A DNA stretch of 64,000 bases from Vibrio natriegens NBRC 15636 = ATCC 14048 = DSM 759 (GCF_035621455.1 NZ_CP141823.1:558001-622000), one strand, 5' to 3'. Numbered from the stretch's first letter, positions 1 to 7,418 are shown. Numbers and translations are program-made. The notes: generated by a model from the sequence alone, not told the origin.

Positions 1-203
1 GGCAAGAAAACCAAGAGCAAAAATTAAGCTTAAAAGATTGGACGCCAATGCTAACCAGTAAAGGCTTCCATGGGATGCTATTAGATTGGTTTAGCGTCAT
101 AGAAAGCGGAAAGCTGGGGAATACAGTTGTCGATCGCAATATCGCCAGCCACCAATTAGCAGAAGCAATATGCCAACAAATTGAGAAAGCCATTTTACGT
201 TAA
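1..203 (+). CDS. C-terminal end of an oxidoreductase, probably Gfo/Idh/MocA family (partial)
   Basis: An open frame runs in from the left edge and stops at TAA 201-203, giving about 66 residues. The tail contains FHGMLLDWFSVIESGK and then ASHQLAEAICQQIEKA. This pattern (an aromatic/Gly stretch, a DW or DF helix, 'SGK', then an 'SH.LAE.I' helix) is typical of the last helices of NAD(P)-dependent Gfo/Idh/MocA sugar or cyclitol dehydrogenases. The catalytic part is outside the window, so the substrate cannot be guessed. That it is coding is fairly secure; the family is a judgement from the C-terminus only. Confidence 0.6.
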   Translation, partial: QENQEQKLSLKDWTPMLTSKGFHGMLLDWFSVIESGKLGNTVVDRNIASHQLAEAICQQIEKAILR

Positions 204-332
204 GCGCCGTCAATACGGTATCCACGTTCGTTTGCTTTAGCTTAAGTGAAGAAGCATGGTGGCGTGGATATTCTTCCCACCTTACAACTAGTTACTTCCA
301 AACCTTAGCTCAGATTAATGTTATTCATACTC

Positions 333-361
333 TGTTAAGATTCCTGTGACATACTTATAAT
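333..361 (+). promoter_or_regulatory. Possible promoter of yccF
   Basis: A perfect -10 hexamer TATAAT lies at 356-361, with a poor -35 (TGTTAA, 333-338) 17 bp upstream. It sits about 85 bp before the yccF start. The -10 is visible; use as a promoter is inferred. Confidence 0.35.
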
Positions 362-446
362 CATGTCCAAATTGGATTCAATGACGTCACTTTACATCAG
401 TGGCATGAACTCGATTTAAAATCGACGATTAGAAATAGGAAATAGA

Positions 447-878
447 ATGAGAACTCTTGGCAACATCATCTGGTTTGTGTTGGGTGGCGTATTTATGGGA
501 CTGCTGTGGTGGTTTTTCGGCATCCTGGCCTTCATCAGCATTATCGGTATCCCGTGGGGGCGCGCCTGTTTCGTCATGGGTAACTTTTCATTTTTCCCAT
601 TCGGAAAAGAAGCCATTTCACGTGATGAACTGACCAACGAGATGGACATAGGCACCAGTCCACTTGGCGTTATCGGTAATATAGTGTGGTTTGTGTTTGC
701 AGGTATCTGGCTGGCAATCGGTCATGTCGCTTCCGCGGTTGCGTGCTTTGTTACCATTATCGGTATTCCGTTTGCACTTCAGCACCTCAAACTGGCGGTT
801 ATTTCCCTTGCGCCAATTGGTAAAACTGTCGTATCGAAAGAAGAAGCTGCAATGGCTCGCTTCAATATTAATCGATAA
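447..878 (+). CDS. yccF: YccF domain inner-membrane protein
   Basis: A 143-residue membrane protein made of two tandem YccF repeats. The first (residues about 1-60) and second (about 73-130) each have a GN.(I/V)WFV hydrophobic start and an 'IIGIP' turn; 'ISIIGIPWGRACF' is matched later by 'VTIIGIPFALQHL'. Length and architecture match E. coli YccF (about 148 aa). The function is unknown; the family is predicted to lie in the inner membrane with about four hydrophobic segments. The start is supported by AGGAAATAGA just upstream. It stands alone, followed by a hairpin. Two shadow frames overlap it and are discarded. Confidence 0.9.
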   Translation: MRTLGNIIWFVLGGVFMGLLWWFFGILAFISIIGIPWGRACFVMGNFSFFPFGKEAISRDELTNEMDIGTSPLGVIGNIVWFVFAGIWLAIGHVASAVACFVTIIGIPFALQHLKLAVISLAPIGKTVVSKEEAAMARFNINR

Positions 879-883
879 AACTT

Positions 884-917
884 GTTATCCTCTGGGAGAT
901 GGTTCTCAGAGGGTAAC
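884..917 (+). terminator. Hairpin after yccF
   Basis: An inverted repeat of GTTA/TAAC and CCTCTG/CAGAGG arms around a short loop lies 6 bp after the yccF stop. No U-tract follows, so it may be a processed 3' end or a weak terminator. Confidence 0.45.
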
Positions 918-1333
918 CCCTGTCAAAAGTAAGCCGATGATTGCTAAAGCGTACTCGATTATGGTTGGTTGTGTGTTCATAGCGTCGCCTAATATTATAA
1001 ATTAATACCTAGACCACTACTGACTTTTAATTATTTATTATATAAATCAAAGATATCTAACAACCTCGCCATCATAGAAATGGTTGTTAAATTTCAAGTC
1101 TAACTATGGTTTTGCCGCCCACCTTCCCTGTTTATTTTCTGCAAGCCGAACTATAAGCATAGTCAAGATCCACCTAGATCGTGGAGATTTTGCCTGCAAT
1201 TACGAGATATAACGTGTTAGTTTCGATTAAAGTCAGCGAAGAGAAGAACTTAAAAAGTAAATTTTGCACGGGGAATAGACAAAAACAACGGCTCAAACCA
1301 GCAACAGAGTGGTGTCTCGCAGGCTAGATAAAA
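918..1333. other. Intergenic stretch with one orphan hairpin
   Basis: No credible ORF on either strand. The only structure I see is TAACAACC (1058-1065) facing GGTTGTTA (1082-1089), an 8-bp stem with an inner CCAT/ATGG pairing. It is preceded by a very AT-rich stretch and followed by AATTT. It could be a 3' end of a small transcript, but nothing else supports that. Confidence 0.4.
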
Positions 1334-1362
1334 AAAGCAGAGGCTGATATGCACTCTGCTTT
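1334..1362 (-). terminator. Rho-independent terminator of the dmeF-marR unit
   Basis: AAAGCAGAG (1334-1342) pairs with CTCTGCTTT (1354-1362). Read on the minus strand the hairpin is followed by a run of T, 26 bp after the marR stop codon. Confidence 0.75.
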
Positions 1363-1388
1363 ATCGATAAAATAGGCGTTTAGACAGG

Positions 1389-1805
1389 TTAGAACTCGCG
1401 GTTCATCCTTTCCAGACAGGTCAGAAATACGGCTTGTTGCTCAGGCTCGATATGTCGGGTCAAATCTCGGACTAAATCCAAATGCAACTGATTATGATGA
1501 CGATGTATGAGCTCACCTTCTGGTGTCAACTTGACCACAATCGCACGACGGTCTTCAGGATGTGGGCAGCGTTCAATCAAATTTGCATTGACGAGTTTAT
1601 CAACCTGAACGGTTAACGTTCCCGTTGTGATGCCCAGCTTTTCAGCCAGCTCTTTCATGCGTAGAGCACCATGACCGCCGAGTACCTCAATAGTATGGAC
1701 CTGAGCCAGTGAATAACCCGTTTCTTTCACAACTGACTGCTCCCACGACGACATTTTATCGTAGAACTCAGTCAACATTTGATTCAATCTTTCTAATTCG
1801 CTCAT
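1389..1805 (-). CDS. MarR family transcriptional regulator
   Basis: A 138-residue winged-helix protein of normal MarR length. The DNA-binding part (about residues 45-100) has 'MKELAEKLGITTGTLTVQVDKL' split as helix-turn-helix, then the wing with 'DRRAIVVKLTPEG', the family hallmark. It begins three bases after the dmeF stop codon with no good Shine-Dalgarno of its own, so translation is probably coupled to dmeF. The two palindromes in the dmeF promoter are the obvious operators, implying autoregulation of the pair. The ligand (a metal, or something else) cannot be read from sequence. Confidence 0.9.
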   Translation of the reverse strand: MSELERLNQMLTEFYDKMSSWEQSVVKETGYSLAQVHTIEVLGGHGALRMKELAEKLGITTGTLTVQVDKLVNANLIERCPHPEDRRAIVVKLTPEGELIHRHHNQLHLDLVRDLTRHIEPEQQAVFLTCLERMNREF

Positions 1806-1808
1806 CGT

Positions 1809-2711
1809 TTAGTCATTTTGCAATTCGAGAGTAAGGTGATGAATCTTATCAAACTTACTCAACATTTGTTTAAATTCACCGAGTGATTTGTTACTGCGAT
1901 TCTTAATCGCAATAGCCGCTGAATAATGGTGTCCACTCACTTTCCATACATGAAGATCCACTACATCAGCGTAAGGGTCAAGCTCTGCACGAATATCTTG
2001 TCGATATTGCTCATCAATACTTTCATCTAATAAAACTGGGGCCGTTTGCCGAATTAAACCAAGCGTCCATTTACCAATGACCAGCGCACCGACGATACCC
2101 ATAGCCGCGTCTAACCAAACCCAACCATAAAATTTACCGATGATGAGGGCGACAATCGCAAGTAGTGACGTTAACGTGTCCGCAAGAACATGGAAATACG
2201 CCGCCGCTAAGTTGTGATCATGATGATGTTCATGGTGGTGATCGTGATGATGATGCTCATGTCCATGATGGTGGTGATCCTTTAAAAGCAACATACTCGC
2301 CAGGTTTACCACCAAGCCAATGACCGCCACCATTATCGCTTCGTTAAACTTAATCGTTTCTGGGTTGAATAACCGATGTACAGACTCAACCATCATCATC
2401 AATGCGACGATGCCAAGTGCTATTGCGCTAGTGAACCCGCCCAACACACTTACTTTGCCTGTACCAAAAGAAAATCGCTCACTGTTCGCGTGCTGCTTTG
2501 CGTAACGATAGGCAAACAAAGTAATGCAAAATGCCGCGGCATGAGTCCCCATATGCCAGCCATCAGCCAGTAACGCCATGGAACCAAACAACGTACCCGC
2601 ACTAATCTCTACTATCATAGTGACCAGCGTAAGAAGCAGTACGTAAAAAGTTCGTCTTTCACCTTGATGGTTATGTGACACAAAATCATGTGAATGCTGC
2701 GAGACTGTCAT
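1809..2711 (-). CDS. dmeF: CDF family Co/Ni (divalent metal) efflux transporter DmeF
   Basis: A cation diffusion facilitator exporting divalent metals across the inner membrane in exchange for protons. It has six hydrophobic segments. Metal-site residues are visible in 'LLADGWHMGTH' (TM2) and 'HVLADTLTS' (TM5), both H/DxxxD-type sites. A long His-rich loop with many consecutive HH pairs (residues about 151-167) lies between TM4 and TM5, and a cytosolic C-terminal domain contains 'DLHVWKVSGHH'. This HVLADTLTS plus His-loop form matches DmeF rather than ZitB. I choose the second ATG (2711, giving MTVSQ) because AAAGG sits 7 bases upstream of it; an upstream in-frame ATG at 2726 has no spaced SD. 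First gene of a dmeF-marR operon. Confidence 0.9.
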   Translation of the reverse strand: MTVSQHSHDFVSHNHQGERRTFYVLLLTLVTMIVEISAGTLFGSMALLADGWHMGTHAAAFCITLFAYRYAKQHANSERFSFGTGKVSVLGGFTSAIALGIVALMMMVESVHRLFNPETIKFNEAIMVAVIGLVVNLASMLLLKDHHHHGHEHHHHDHHHEHHHDHNLAAAYFHVLADTLTSLLAIVALIIGKFYGWVWLDAAMGIVGALVIGKWTLGLIRQTAPVLLDESIDEQYRQDIRAELDPYADVVDLHVWKVSGHHYSAAIAIKNRSNKSLGEFKQMLSKFDKIHHLTLELQND

Positions 2712-2742
2712 TGCGTGACCTTTCATCCTGAATGCTCATTTG

Positions 2743-2755
2743 TTTGATAATCAAA
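2743..2755. promoter_or_regulatory. Operator palindrome O2 for the adjacent MarR regulator
   Basis: TTTGATAATCAAA, a near-perfect palindrome. It repeats the site at 2775-2787 at a centre-to-centre distance of 32 bp (about three helical turns) and lies between the dmeF -10 box and the start codon. Binding by the linked MarR protein is inferred. Confidence 0.65.
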
Positions 2756-2767
2756 ATACTTGATATA

Positions 2768-2796
2768 AATTTAGTTTGACAATCAAACATTGTCAA
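2768..2796 (-). promoter_or_regulatory. dmeF promoter with embedded operator O1
   Basis: On the minus strand: -35 TTGACA (2796-2791, perfect), a 17-bp spacer, and -10 TAAATT (2773-2768). The spacer holds the palindrome TTTGACAATCAAA at 2775-2787 (plus-strand reading), so a bound repressor would block RNA polymerase. The sequence elements are visible; the regulatory logic is inferred from the linked marR gene. Confidence 0.7.
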
Positions 2797-2896
2797 CGAC
2801 TAATGCAACCCCATGTCTGGTTGGGCTTTGGTTATATCACTCAATACGTTAAGCTAATGGTCATCCAATCTGACCCAAACGTGATGGAAAATACCG

Positions 2897-3745
2897 ATGG
2901 AACAAGTAGGTACTCGCGCATTGATTGTGGAGGGAGGCGCTATGCGGGGCGTCTTTTCGTGCGGCATACTCGACCACTTTTTAGAGCAAAATTTCTCACC
3001 CTTTGACAGCTTTTGGGGAGTGTCAGCAGGAGCAAGTAACTTAGCGGCTTACCTAGCGAACATGCCGGGAAGAAATCTGAAAATCTATCTCGATTACAGC
3101 CTACGTAAAGAATTTATTAACCCGAGTCGGTTGGTTCTTGGCGGAGATATGATGGATCTCGACTGGATGTGGAATCTCACACTCGAAGAACTTGGGATCG
3201 ACAAAGCCGTTCTGGCTGCAGACCCGCGCCCTTTCTTCTTAGGGGTTACTCGTCAAGACACGGGTGAAGCGGAATATCTGACTCCAAACGTGGATGCACT
3301 GGCAGAAACAATGAAAGCCAGTAGTGCACTGCCTATCCTTTATCGCAACGGCGTATTACTGAATGGTACACGATATGTTGATGGTGGCGTCTCTGATGCG
3401 ATTCCTATTGCAGAAGCCATTAAACGAGGTGCAACGAAAATCATGGTATTGCGCAGTCGTCCCGCAAGCTACCGAAAATCAAAATCAAAGTTTGGGGCCG
3501 CAACCAAACGTATGTTGAAAGATACACCTGCTTTGATTGAGCCGATGCTGACTCGTGACATTCGCTACAATCAAGCCCTATCACTTATTGAGAATCCGCC
3601 AGAAGGCATAGAGATTATTCAGGTTTGTCCGCCAGAGACATTTAAATTGAAGCGCTTGAGCCGTTCTCCGGAGCCATTACGTGCAGCGTATGATCTCGGT
3701 TTAGAGGCTGGGAAAGAAGCCATGATGCGCTGGGAGCAGATTTAA
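2897..3745 (+). CDS. Patatin-like phospholipase family protein (YjjU-like)
   Basis: 282 residues with a complete patatin catalytic dyad: the oxyanion motif GGAMRG (residues 13-18), nucleophile elbow GVSAG with Ser43, and 'VDGG' with Asp162. The layout and the 'RGVFSCGILD' segment resemble the YjjU group of cytoplasmic patatin-like hydrolases. No signal peptide is present, so it is not a T3SS- or T2SS-type effector by sequence. The substrate is probably a lipid or acyl ester, not otherwise known. Upstream it faces the divergent dmeF promoter; it is apparently monocistronic. The SD site is weak. Confidence 0.85.
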   Translation: MEQVGTRALIVEGGAMRGVFSCGILDHFLEQNFSPFDSFWGVSAGASNLAAYLANMPGRNLKIYLDYSLRKEFINPSRLVLGGDMMDLDWMWNLTLEELGIDKAVLAADPRPFFLGVTRQDTGEAEYLTPNVDALAETMKASSALPILYRNGVLLNGTRYVDGGVSDAIPIAEAIKRGATKIMVLRSRPASYRKSKSKFGAATKRMLKDTPALIEPMLTRDIRYNQALSLIENPPEGIEIIQVCPPETFKLKRLSRSPEPLRAAYDLGLEAGKEAMMRWEQI

Positions 3746-3760
3746 AATTATCGGTTTCGA

Positions 3761-3790
3761 AAAGAAAAAAGCCACACCCTAAGGCGTGGC
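3761..3790 (-). terminator. Terminator for the pirin gene
   Basis: GCCACACC...GGCGTGGC hairpin (3771-3790). The A-run at 3761-3770 becomes a U-tract on the minus strand, so it fits the leftward pirin gene better than the rightward patatin gene. Confidence 0.6.
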
Positions 3791-3893
3791 TAATGCAAAT
3801 TCGATGGCAGTGGATTATCGTATTTGCTTTTCAGTAAGCCCAACAGTCAGGCTCCAATTCTCTTATTTTTTGTTCTCGGTAAATCACCAAAAA

Positions 3894-4742
3894 CTAATAA
3901 GTTTCAAACAGTCCTGCATTGTAGTCTTGGATCGCTTGTTCGATTTCTTCAATGCTGTTCATAACAAATGGACCATAGTGAACCACGGGCTCGTTAATCG
4001 GCTCGCCAATGAAAACTAGTACTCCACTTGCGTCGTTTGCCGTCAGCTCAACCCACTCTCCTTGAGACAAGAACGCCATTTCGCCTTGTTTTATGACTCG
4101 TTGCTGAGTTTCAACGTTACCTTGGTAGACATAAAGCATCATGTTGTGGTTCGACTCGGTGACAAGCTGGAGCGTTGCGCCTGCATGTGGTCGCCAATCA
4201 GCAACCGTTGCATCAACGCCCGTTTTCGTTAGTGGTCCGCTAGTTCGGTTCCCATTGATATTAAGTTCCCCGGCAATAATACGAACCAAGCCGACATTTT
4301 TGTCATTCACTTCGGTGATGGTTTCAGGCTGGAAATCATGATACTGAGCAGGTTGCATTTTATTTTTTGCTGGCTGATTAATCCAAATCTGAAAACCATG
4401 CAGTTCGCCATCTTGCATAATTGGCATTTCACTATGAATAACACCACGGCCAGCAGCCATCCATTGAGCGCCACCAGAACGAAGTTCACCGACATTATCC
4501 ATGTGATCACGATGTTGAAAGTGCCCTTTCAACATATAGGTCAGGGTTTCAATACCTCGGTGAGGGTGCGGAGGAAAACCGCCGATATAGTCAGCGCGGT
4601 TATCAGATTTCAACTCATCCACCATCAAAAATGGTGAAAAACTGGCATTATTGAATCCAGCTACTCGGCGAATTTTAACGCCATCACCATCCGCAGTAGG
4701 CTGGGAAGGAATTATCTGACGGACTTCTCTTGTTTTACTCAT
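3894..4742 (-). CDS. Pirin family protein
   Basis: 282-residue bicupin of the pirin family. The N-terminal cupin carries the iron-site residues in 'PPHPHRGIETLTYML' (His-His-Glu pattern) and 'GRGVIHSEMP'. The C-terminal cupin is degenerate. Bacterial pirins are cytoplasmic Fe proteins; some act as quercetin 2,3-dioxygenases, others bind metabolic enzymes, so the exact role is open. The start chosen (MSKTRE) has GAGGAG 7 bases upstream; an in-frame upstream codon five residues earlier has none. Stands alone. Confidence 0.9.
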   Translation of the reverse strand: MSKTREVRQIIPSQPTADGDGVKIRRVAGFNNASFSPFLMVDELKSDNRADYIGGFPPHPHRGIETLTYMLKGHFQHRDHMDNVGELRSGGAQWMAAGRGVIHSEMPIMQDGELHGFQIWINQPAKNKMQPAQYHDFQPETITEVNDKNVGLVRIIAGELNINGNRTSGPLTKTGVDATVADWRPHAGATLQLVTESNHNMMLYVYQGNVETQQRVIKQGEMAFLSQGEWVELTANDASGVLVFIGEPINEPVVHYGPFVMNSIEEIEQAIQDYNAGLFETY

Positions 4743-5185
4743 AATCTTTCTCCTCAAAAGCCTCGCTCACTTTTCTCTGTCAAGTTCGCATCACTTGGCT
4801 ATCGGTATGCTGTTATTGTAGTGTGGAGAAAAATAATCATGACCATATGCAGTTGAGCTAATTGTTCAATATTTTCGAATGACAACAATTCTTCCCTCCG
4901 CTGTTGTGTAAATAGAGGCAAATTATCTGCTCGCTCACTGTTGGAACATTGGCTAACATCAACCAAAAAATAAATGTGGCTATTTTCTAAACTCGGTGTA
5001 TAGTGGGCGTTGGCTCTTAAAGAAGAGCTGTTAATGCAACATTTAGTTTAAGTTCCTTCTCAGTAAAATCTTGAATCACCCATTCAGACACCTGCGTACA
5101 ACTTCCTCTTGATTGAACATTCAATAGCTTAAAAAAGATCCACACGAAAATTCGTAATTAAAATGTTTATTTCAAAGGTGTTTTT
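4743..5185 (+). promoter_or_regulatory. Promoter and long leader of the first cold-shock gene
   Basis: -10 box TATAGT at 4999-5004. The transcript would begin near 5011 with a hairpin, GCTCTT (5013-5018) facing AAGAGC (5023-5028), and then about 155 untranslated bases. The second cold-shock gene at the right end of the window has the same promoter-hairpin order (see 63582-63762). Long structured leaders are the known cold-control element of cspA-type mRNAs. The region 4743-4980 between pirin and the promoter shows nothing else. Confidence 0.55.
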
Positions 5186-5395
5186 ATGTCTAAAGTAACT
5201 GGTTCAGTAAAATGGTTCAACGAAACAAAAGGTTTCGGTTTCCTATCTCAAGACAACGGCGGCCAAGATGTATTCGTACACTTCAACGCGATTGTTGCTG
5301 ACGGTTTCAAAACACTGACTGAAGGTCAGAAAGTAAGCTTTAACGTAGAGCAAGGTAAAAAAGGTCCTCAAGCGACTGAAGTTACTCCTCTATAA
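5186..5395 (+). CDS. CspA family cold-shock protein
   Basis: 69 residues, the usual length of one cold-shock domain. RNP1 (KGFGFL, residues 16-21) and RNP2 (VFVHF, about 29-33) are intact, as is the opening 'GSVKWFNETKGFGF'. These proteins bind single-stranded RNA/DNA and melt mRNA structure. SD AAAGGTG precedes the ATG. It is about 75% identical by eye to the paralogue at 63763-63975. A long leader suggests cold induction. Three tiny ORFs follow on the same strand. Confidence 0.95.
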   Translation: MSKVTGSVKWFNETKGFGFLSQDNGGQDVFVHFNAIVADGFKTLTEGQKVSFNVEQGKKGPQATEVTPL

Positions 5396-5406
5396 GACTG
5401 CTTTTC

Positions 5407-5434
5407 TTGGTGTAGCATATTCATGCTGCACCAA
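5407..5434 (+). terminator. Hairpin after the cold-shock gene
   Basis: TTGGTGTAGCA (5407-5417) pairs with TGCTGCACCAA (5424-5434) with one mismatch. The following bases (ACTTCTCCCC) are only moderately U-rich, so it may be a terminator or an mRNA 3' stabiliser. Confidence 0.55.
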
Positions 5435-5551
5435 ACTTCTCCCCTTCAAAAATCCCATTTTAATTTTTAGCCATTTAATGGCTTAGCTTAGTGCTGTCTA
5501 AAATAAATTTGGCAGTGCGATTTTATATTTTTTTAATAAAAGGAAAGTAAT

Positions 5552-5641
5552 ATGTCCTCTAGAAGAACTAGCCGTCAAAGGCATTGGTACCAACTACTTA
5601 ACAAAGACAAAACGGTAAAGAAACAGGAGAATAAATGTTAG
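5552..5641 (+). CDS. Tiny basic protein, unrecognised (29 aa)
   Basis: A 29-codon ORF beginning MSSRRTSRQRHWYQLL. It has a good Shine-Dalgarno (AAAGGAAAG, about 5 bases upstream), and its last codons overlap the next ORF by 7 bases, a typical sign of translational coupling. The product is strongly basic (ten Lys/Arg), with no Cys or hydrophobic motif apart from the C-terminal Cys. I do not recognise it. Coding status rests on the RBS and the overlap only. Confidence 0.5.
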   Translation: MSSRRTSRQRHWYQLLNKDKTVKKQENKC

Positions 5642-5844
5642 AAATTGAGTTTAATTTAAAACAACCACAAACCACTTGGAATGCCAGAATACATCAACTT
5701 AATAGCGATATATTAATGCGACATGTATTGCCAAAACTTCAAACCAACAGTGTTTCTATTGACTTCCAATATAATGAAAAAAACGGTGAAGGTGCAATTC
5801 TGTGTGACGAAGGTTCAAAGATAGGAAGTTTTATTGTCAAATAA
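5635..5844 (+). CDS. Small conserved-looking hypothetical protein (69 aa)
   Basis: 69 residues starting MLEIEFNLKQPQ. SD AGGAG lies 4 bases before the ATG, and the start overlaps the end of the 29-aa ORF. There is no signal peptide or membrane segment. The sequence looks like a small alpha/beta fold, ending 'CDEGSKIGSFIVK'. I do not recognise the family. Its position after csp and between two tiny basic ORFs suggests a small co-transcribed group. Confidence 0.65.
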   Translation: MLEIEFNLKQPQTTWNARIHQLNSDILMRHVLPKLQTNSVSIDFQYNEKNGEGAILCDEGSKIGSFIVK

Positions 5845-5894
5845 AACATTTTTCAGGCATTGATAGTATTCACGTTCAAGTTGGAGGCCTTTTT

Positions 5895-6035
5895 ATGGCT
5901 AAGAAAAGTAACAAACAATTAGAAAAAGAAAAGAAAGAATCTGAGCAAAATAATGCAGCGATTAAGCAAAAAACTCGACGCCGTATTGAAGACATTATGG
6001 AACAAAGAGAGTTTGATAAATTATTTGATCTCTAA
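5895..6035 (+). CDS. Tiny charged coiled protein (46 aa), unrecognised
   Basis: 46 residues from ATG 5895 with TTGGAGGCC as a strong SD. The N-terminal two-thirds is Lys/Glu/Gln-rich and likely helical. The C-terminus 'TRRRIEDIMEQREFDKLF' resembles the '(R/K)RRIE.(I/M).E.R' helix of small PA3496-like proteins in gammaproteobacteria, but this is a weak resemblance. Third of three tiny ORFs between csp and the riboswitch. Confidence 0.6.
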   Translation: MAKKSNKQLEKEKKESEQNNAAIKQKTRRRIEDIMEQREFDKLFDL

Positions 6036-6193
6036 CAGAGTAACATCATCTTCTTTCTTCATGTTAAGTGTAAGGTAACGCCGCCTGCCTTTCACTCACA
6101 TGAACAGTGCCTTTTCTATCCCAATCCTCTTCTATACAGCCTAACTGAATATCCTCCGATTATTTCACTTGTTCAGTGTCACCAATAAACCCC

Positions 6194-6221
6194 TAGTCAA
6201 ATTGATAATTTTGCGTATAAT
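6194..6221 (+). promoter_or_regulatory. Promoter of the riboswitch-controlled deaminase gene
   Basis: Perfect -10 TATAAT (6216-6221) with a poor -35 (TAGTCA, 6194-6199) 16 bp upstream. Transcription would start a few bases before the aptamer P1 stem, as expected for a riboswitch mRNA. Confidence 0.6.
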
Positions 6222-6232
6222 CGCAACCGTTT

Positions 6233-6300
6233 GCTTCGTATAACCCCAATGATATGGTTTGGGGGTCTCTACCAGCTCCCGCAAAGTGCTGATTACGAAG
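6233..6300 (+). ncRNA. Purine riboswitch aptamer, adenine-sensing type
   Basis: The purine aptamer is fully visible. P1: CTTCGTA (6234-6240) pairs with TACGAAG (6294-6300). P2: CCCCAA (6244-6249) pairs with the TTTGGGG strand (6258-6264), closing loop TGATATG. The J2/3 signature GTCTCTACC follows, and P3 has CAGC/GCTG arms around loop CCGCAAA. Loops L2 and L3 match the kissing-loop consensus. The ligand-discriminating base in J3/1 is T (CTGATTACG), the position that is C in guanine aptamers, so adenine is the ligand. The downstream gene is an add-type deaminase, as in the V. vulnificus add riboswitch. Confidence 0.95.
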
Positions 6301-6404
6301 AGTTGAGATCACGATGTATCTTACTCTTTGTAATAGCGTTCGACTTATTTCTATCAATACCTATTCTTAGAGTAACTGCATCCACAATACACAAAAGGTG
6401 GAAT
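6301..6404 (+). promoter_or_regulatory. Extended riboswitch expression platform and ribosome binding site
   Basis: About 104 nt separate the aptamer from the start codon. TTACTCT (near 6322-6328) can pair with AGAGTAA (near 6369-6375), strengthened by ATAG/CTAT inside, giving a long stem. TCCAC (6381-6385) can pair with GTGGA (6398-6402), which overlaps the SD AAAGGTGG. So ribosome access may be controlled as in translational add switches. Pairings are visible; the switching mechanism is inferred. There is no U-tract terminator. Confidence 0.5.
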
Positions 6405-7418
6405 ATGAACGCATTTATTCAAGGTCTTCCAAAAGTAGAGTTACACTTACATATCGAAGGTTCACTTGAGCCAGAGTTGCTGTTCAAGCTTGCTAAACGC
6501 AACGGTATTGAAATCCCGTACTCGACCCCTAGTGAATTACGCGAAGCATACCAGTTCGAAGATTTACAGTCTTTCCTCGACCTTTACTACCAAGGCGCTA
6601 ATGCTTTACGTACAGAGCAAGACTTTTATGATCTGACCTGGGAGTATCTAGAACGCTGCAAAGCCGATAACGTCATTCATACGGAAATCTTTTTTGATCC
6701 TCAAACTCATACCGAACGCGGTATTGATTTTGATACCGTGATAAACGGAATTAGCCGCGCGTTAAAAGATGGTCAGGAACAACTTGGCATTACTTCTCAA
6801 ATCATTGCCTGCTTCCTACGTCACCTGTCTGAAGAGAGCGCTATCGAAACGCTACAATCTGTTCTCAAACATCGCGATAAAATTATTGGTGTCGGCTTAG
6901 ATTCATCAGAGAAGGGACACCCACCAGCAAAATTTGAGCGCGTATTCCAACAAGCAAAAGCGGCGGGTCTATTAACGGTTGCTCACGCTGGTGAAGAAGG
7001 CCCAGCGCAAAATATCTCTGACGCAATTGAAATGTTGGAAGTCAGCCGCGTTGACCACGGCGTTCGCTGCGTAGAAGACAAAACCTTGGTTGCCTCACTT
7101 ATCGAAAGCAAAATGCCTCTTACGGTCTGTCCACTCTCGAACATTAAGCTGTGTGTCTTTGATGACATGAAGCAGCACAACATTGTCGATCTTCTCCGTC
7201 AAGGCGTTGCAGTCACGATTAATTCCGATGACCCAGCTTACTTTGGTGGCTACATGACCGACAATTTCCTCGCTGTGAGTCAGGCACACCCAATGAGCAA
7301 CGCTGAAATCGCGCAGTTCACGCTTAACGCCATAGAAGCGAGTTTTATTGATGACGAAATGAAAGCTAGCTATCGTTCTCAAGTAAAAAACTACGTTGAA
7401 AGTCATTCTTCTTTATAG
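6405..7418 (+). CDS. add: Adenosine/adenine deaminase family protein (probably adenine deaminase)
   Basis: 337-residue zinc amidohydrolase. Metal/catalytic residues: HLHIEG (His14, His16), HAGE (His194, Glu197) and SDDPAY (Asp275, Asp276). By annotation habit this is 'add'. However the signature segments FFDPQTHTERG, FLRHLSEES and GLDSSEKGHPP match the Aah1/PA0148-type adenine deaminases rather than E. coli Add, so hydrolysis of adenine to hypoxanthine is the likelier reaction. That fits control by an adenine riboswitch. Start: ATG 6405 with SD AAAGGTGG; the longer open frame upstream is the riboswitch and is not translated. Hypoxanthine could feed the xanthine dehydrogenase locus at 50 kb. 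Confidence 0.93.
   Translation: MNAFIQGLPKVELHLHIEGSLEPELLFKLAKRNGIEIPYSTPSELREAYQFEDLQSFLDLYYQGANALRTEQDFYDLTWEYLERCKADNVIHTEIFFDPQTHTERGIDFDTVINGISRALKDGQEQLGITSQIIACFLRHLSEESAIETLQSVLKHRDKIIGVGLDSSEKGHPPAKFERVFQQAKAAGLLTVAHAGEEGPAQNISDAIEMLEVSRVDHGVRCVEDKTLVASLIESKMPLTVCPLSNIKLCVFDDMKQHNIVDLLRQGVAVTINSDDPAYFGGYMTDNFLAVSQAHPMSNAEIAQFTLNAIEASFIDDEMKASYRSQVKNYVESHSSL

Noticed and set aside
6231..6404. N-terminal extension of the deaminase frame
   Set aside because: It is the adenine riboswitch and its expression platform; the real ATG at 6405 has an SD and gives normal protein length.
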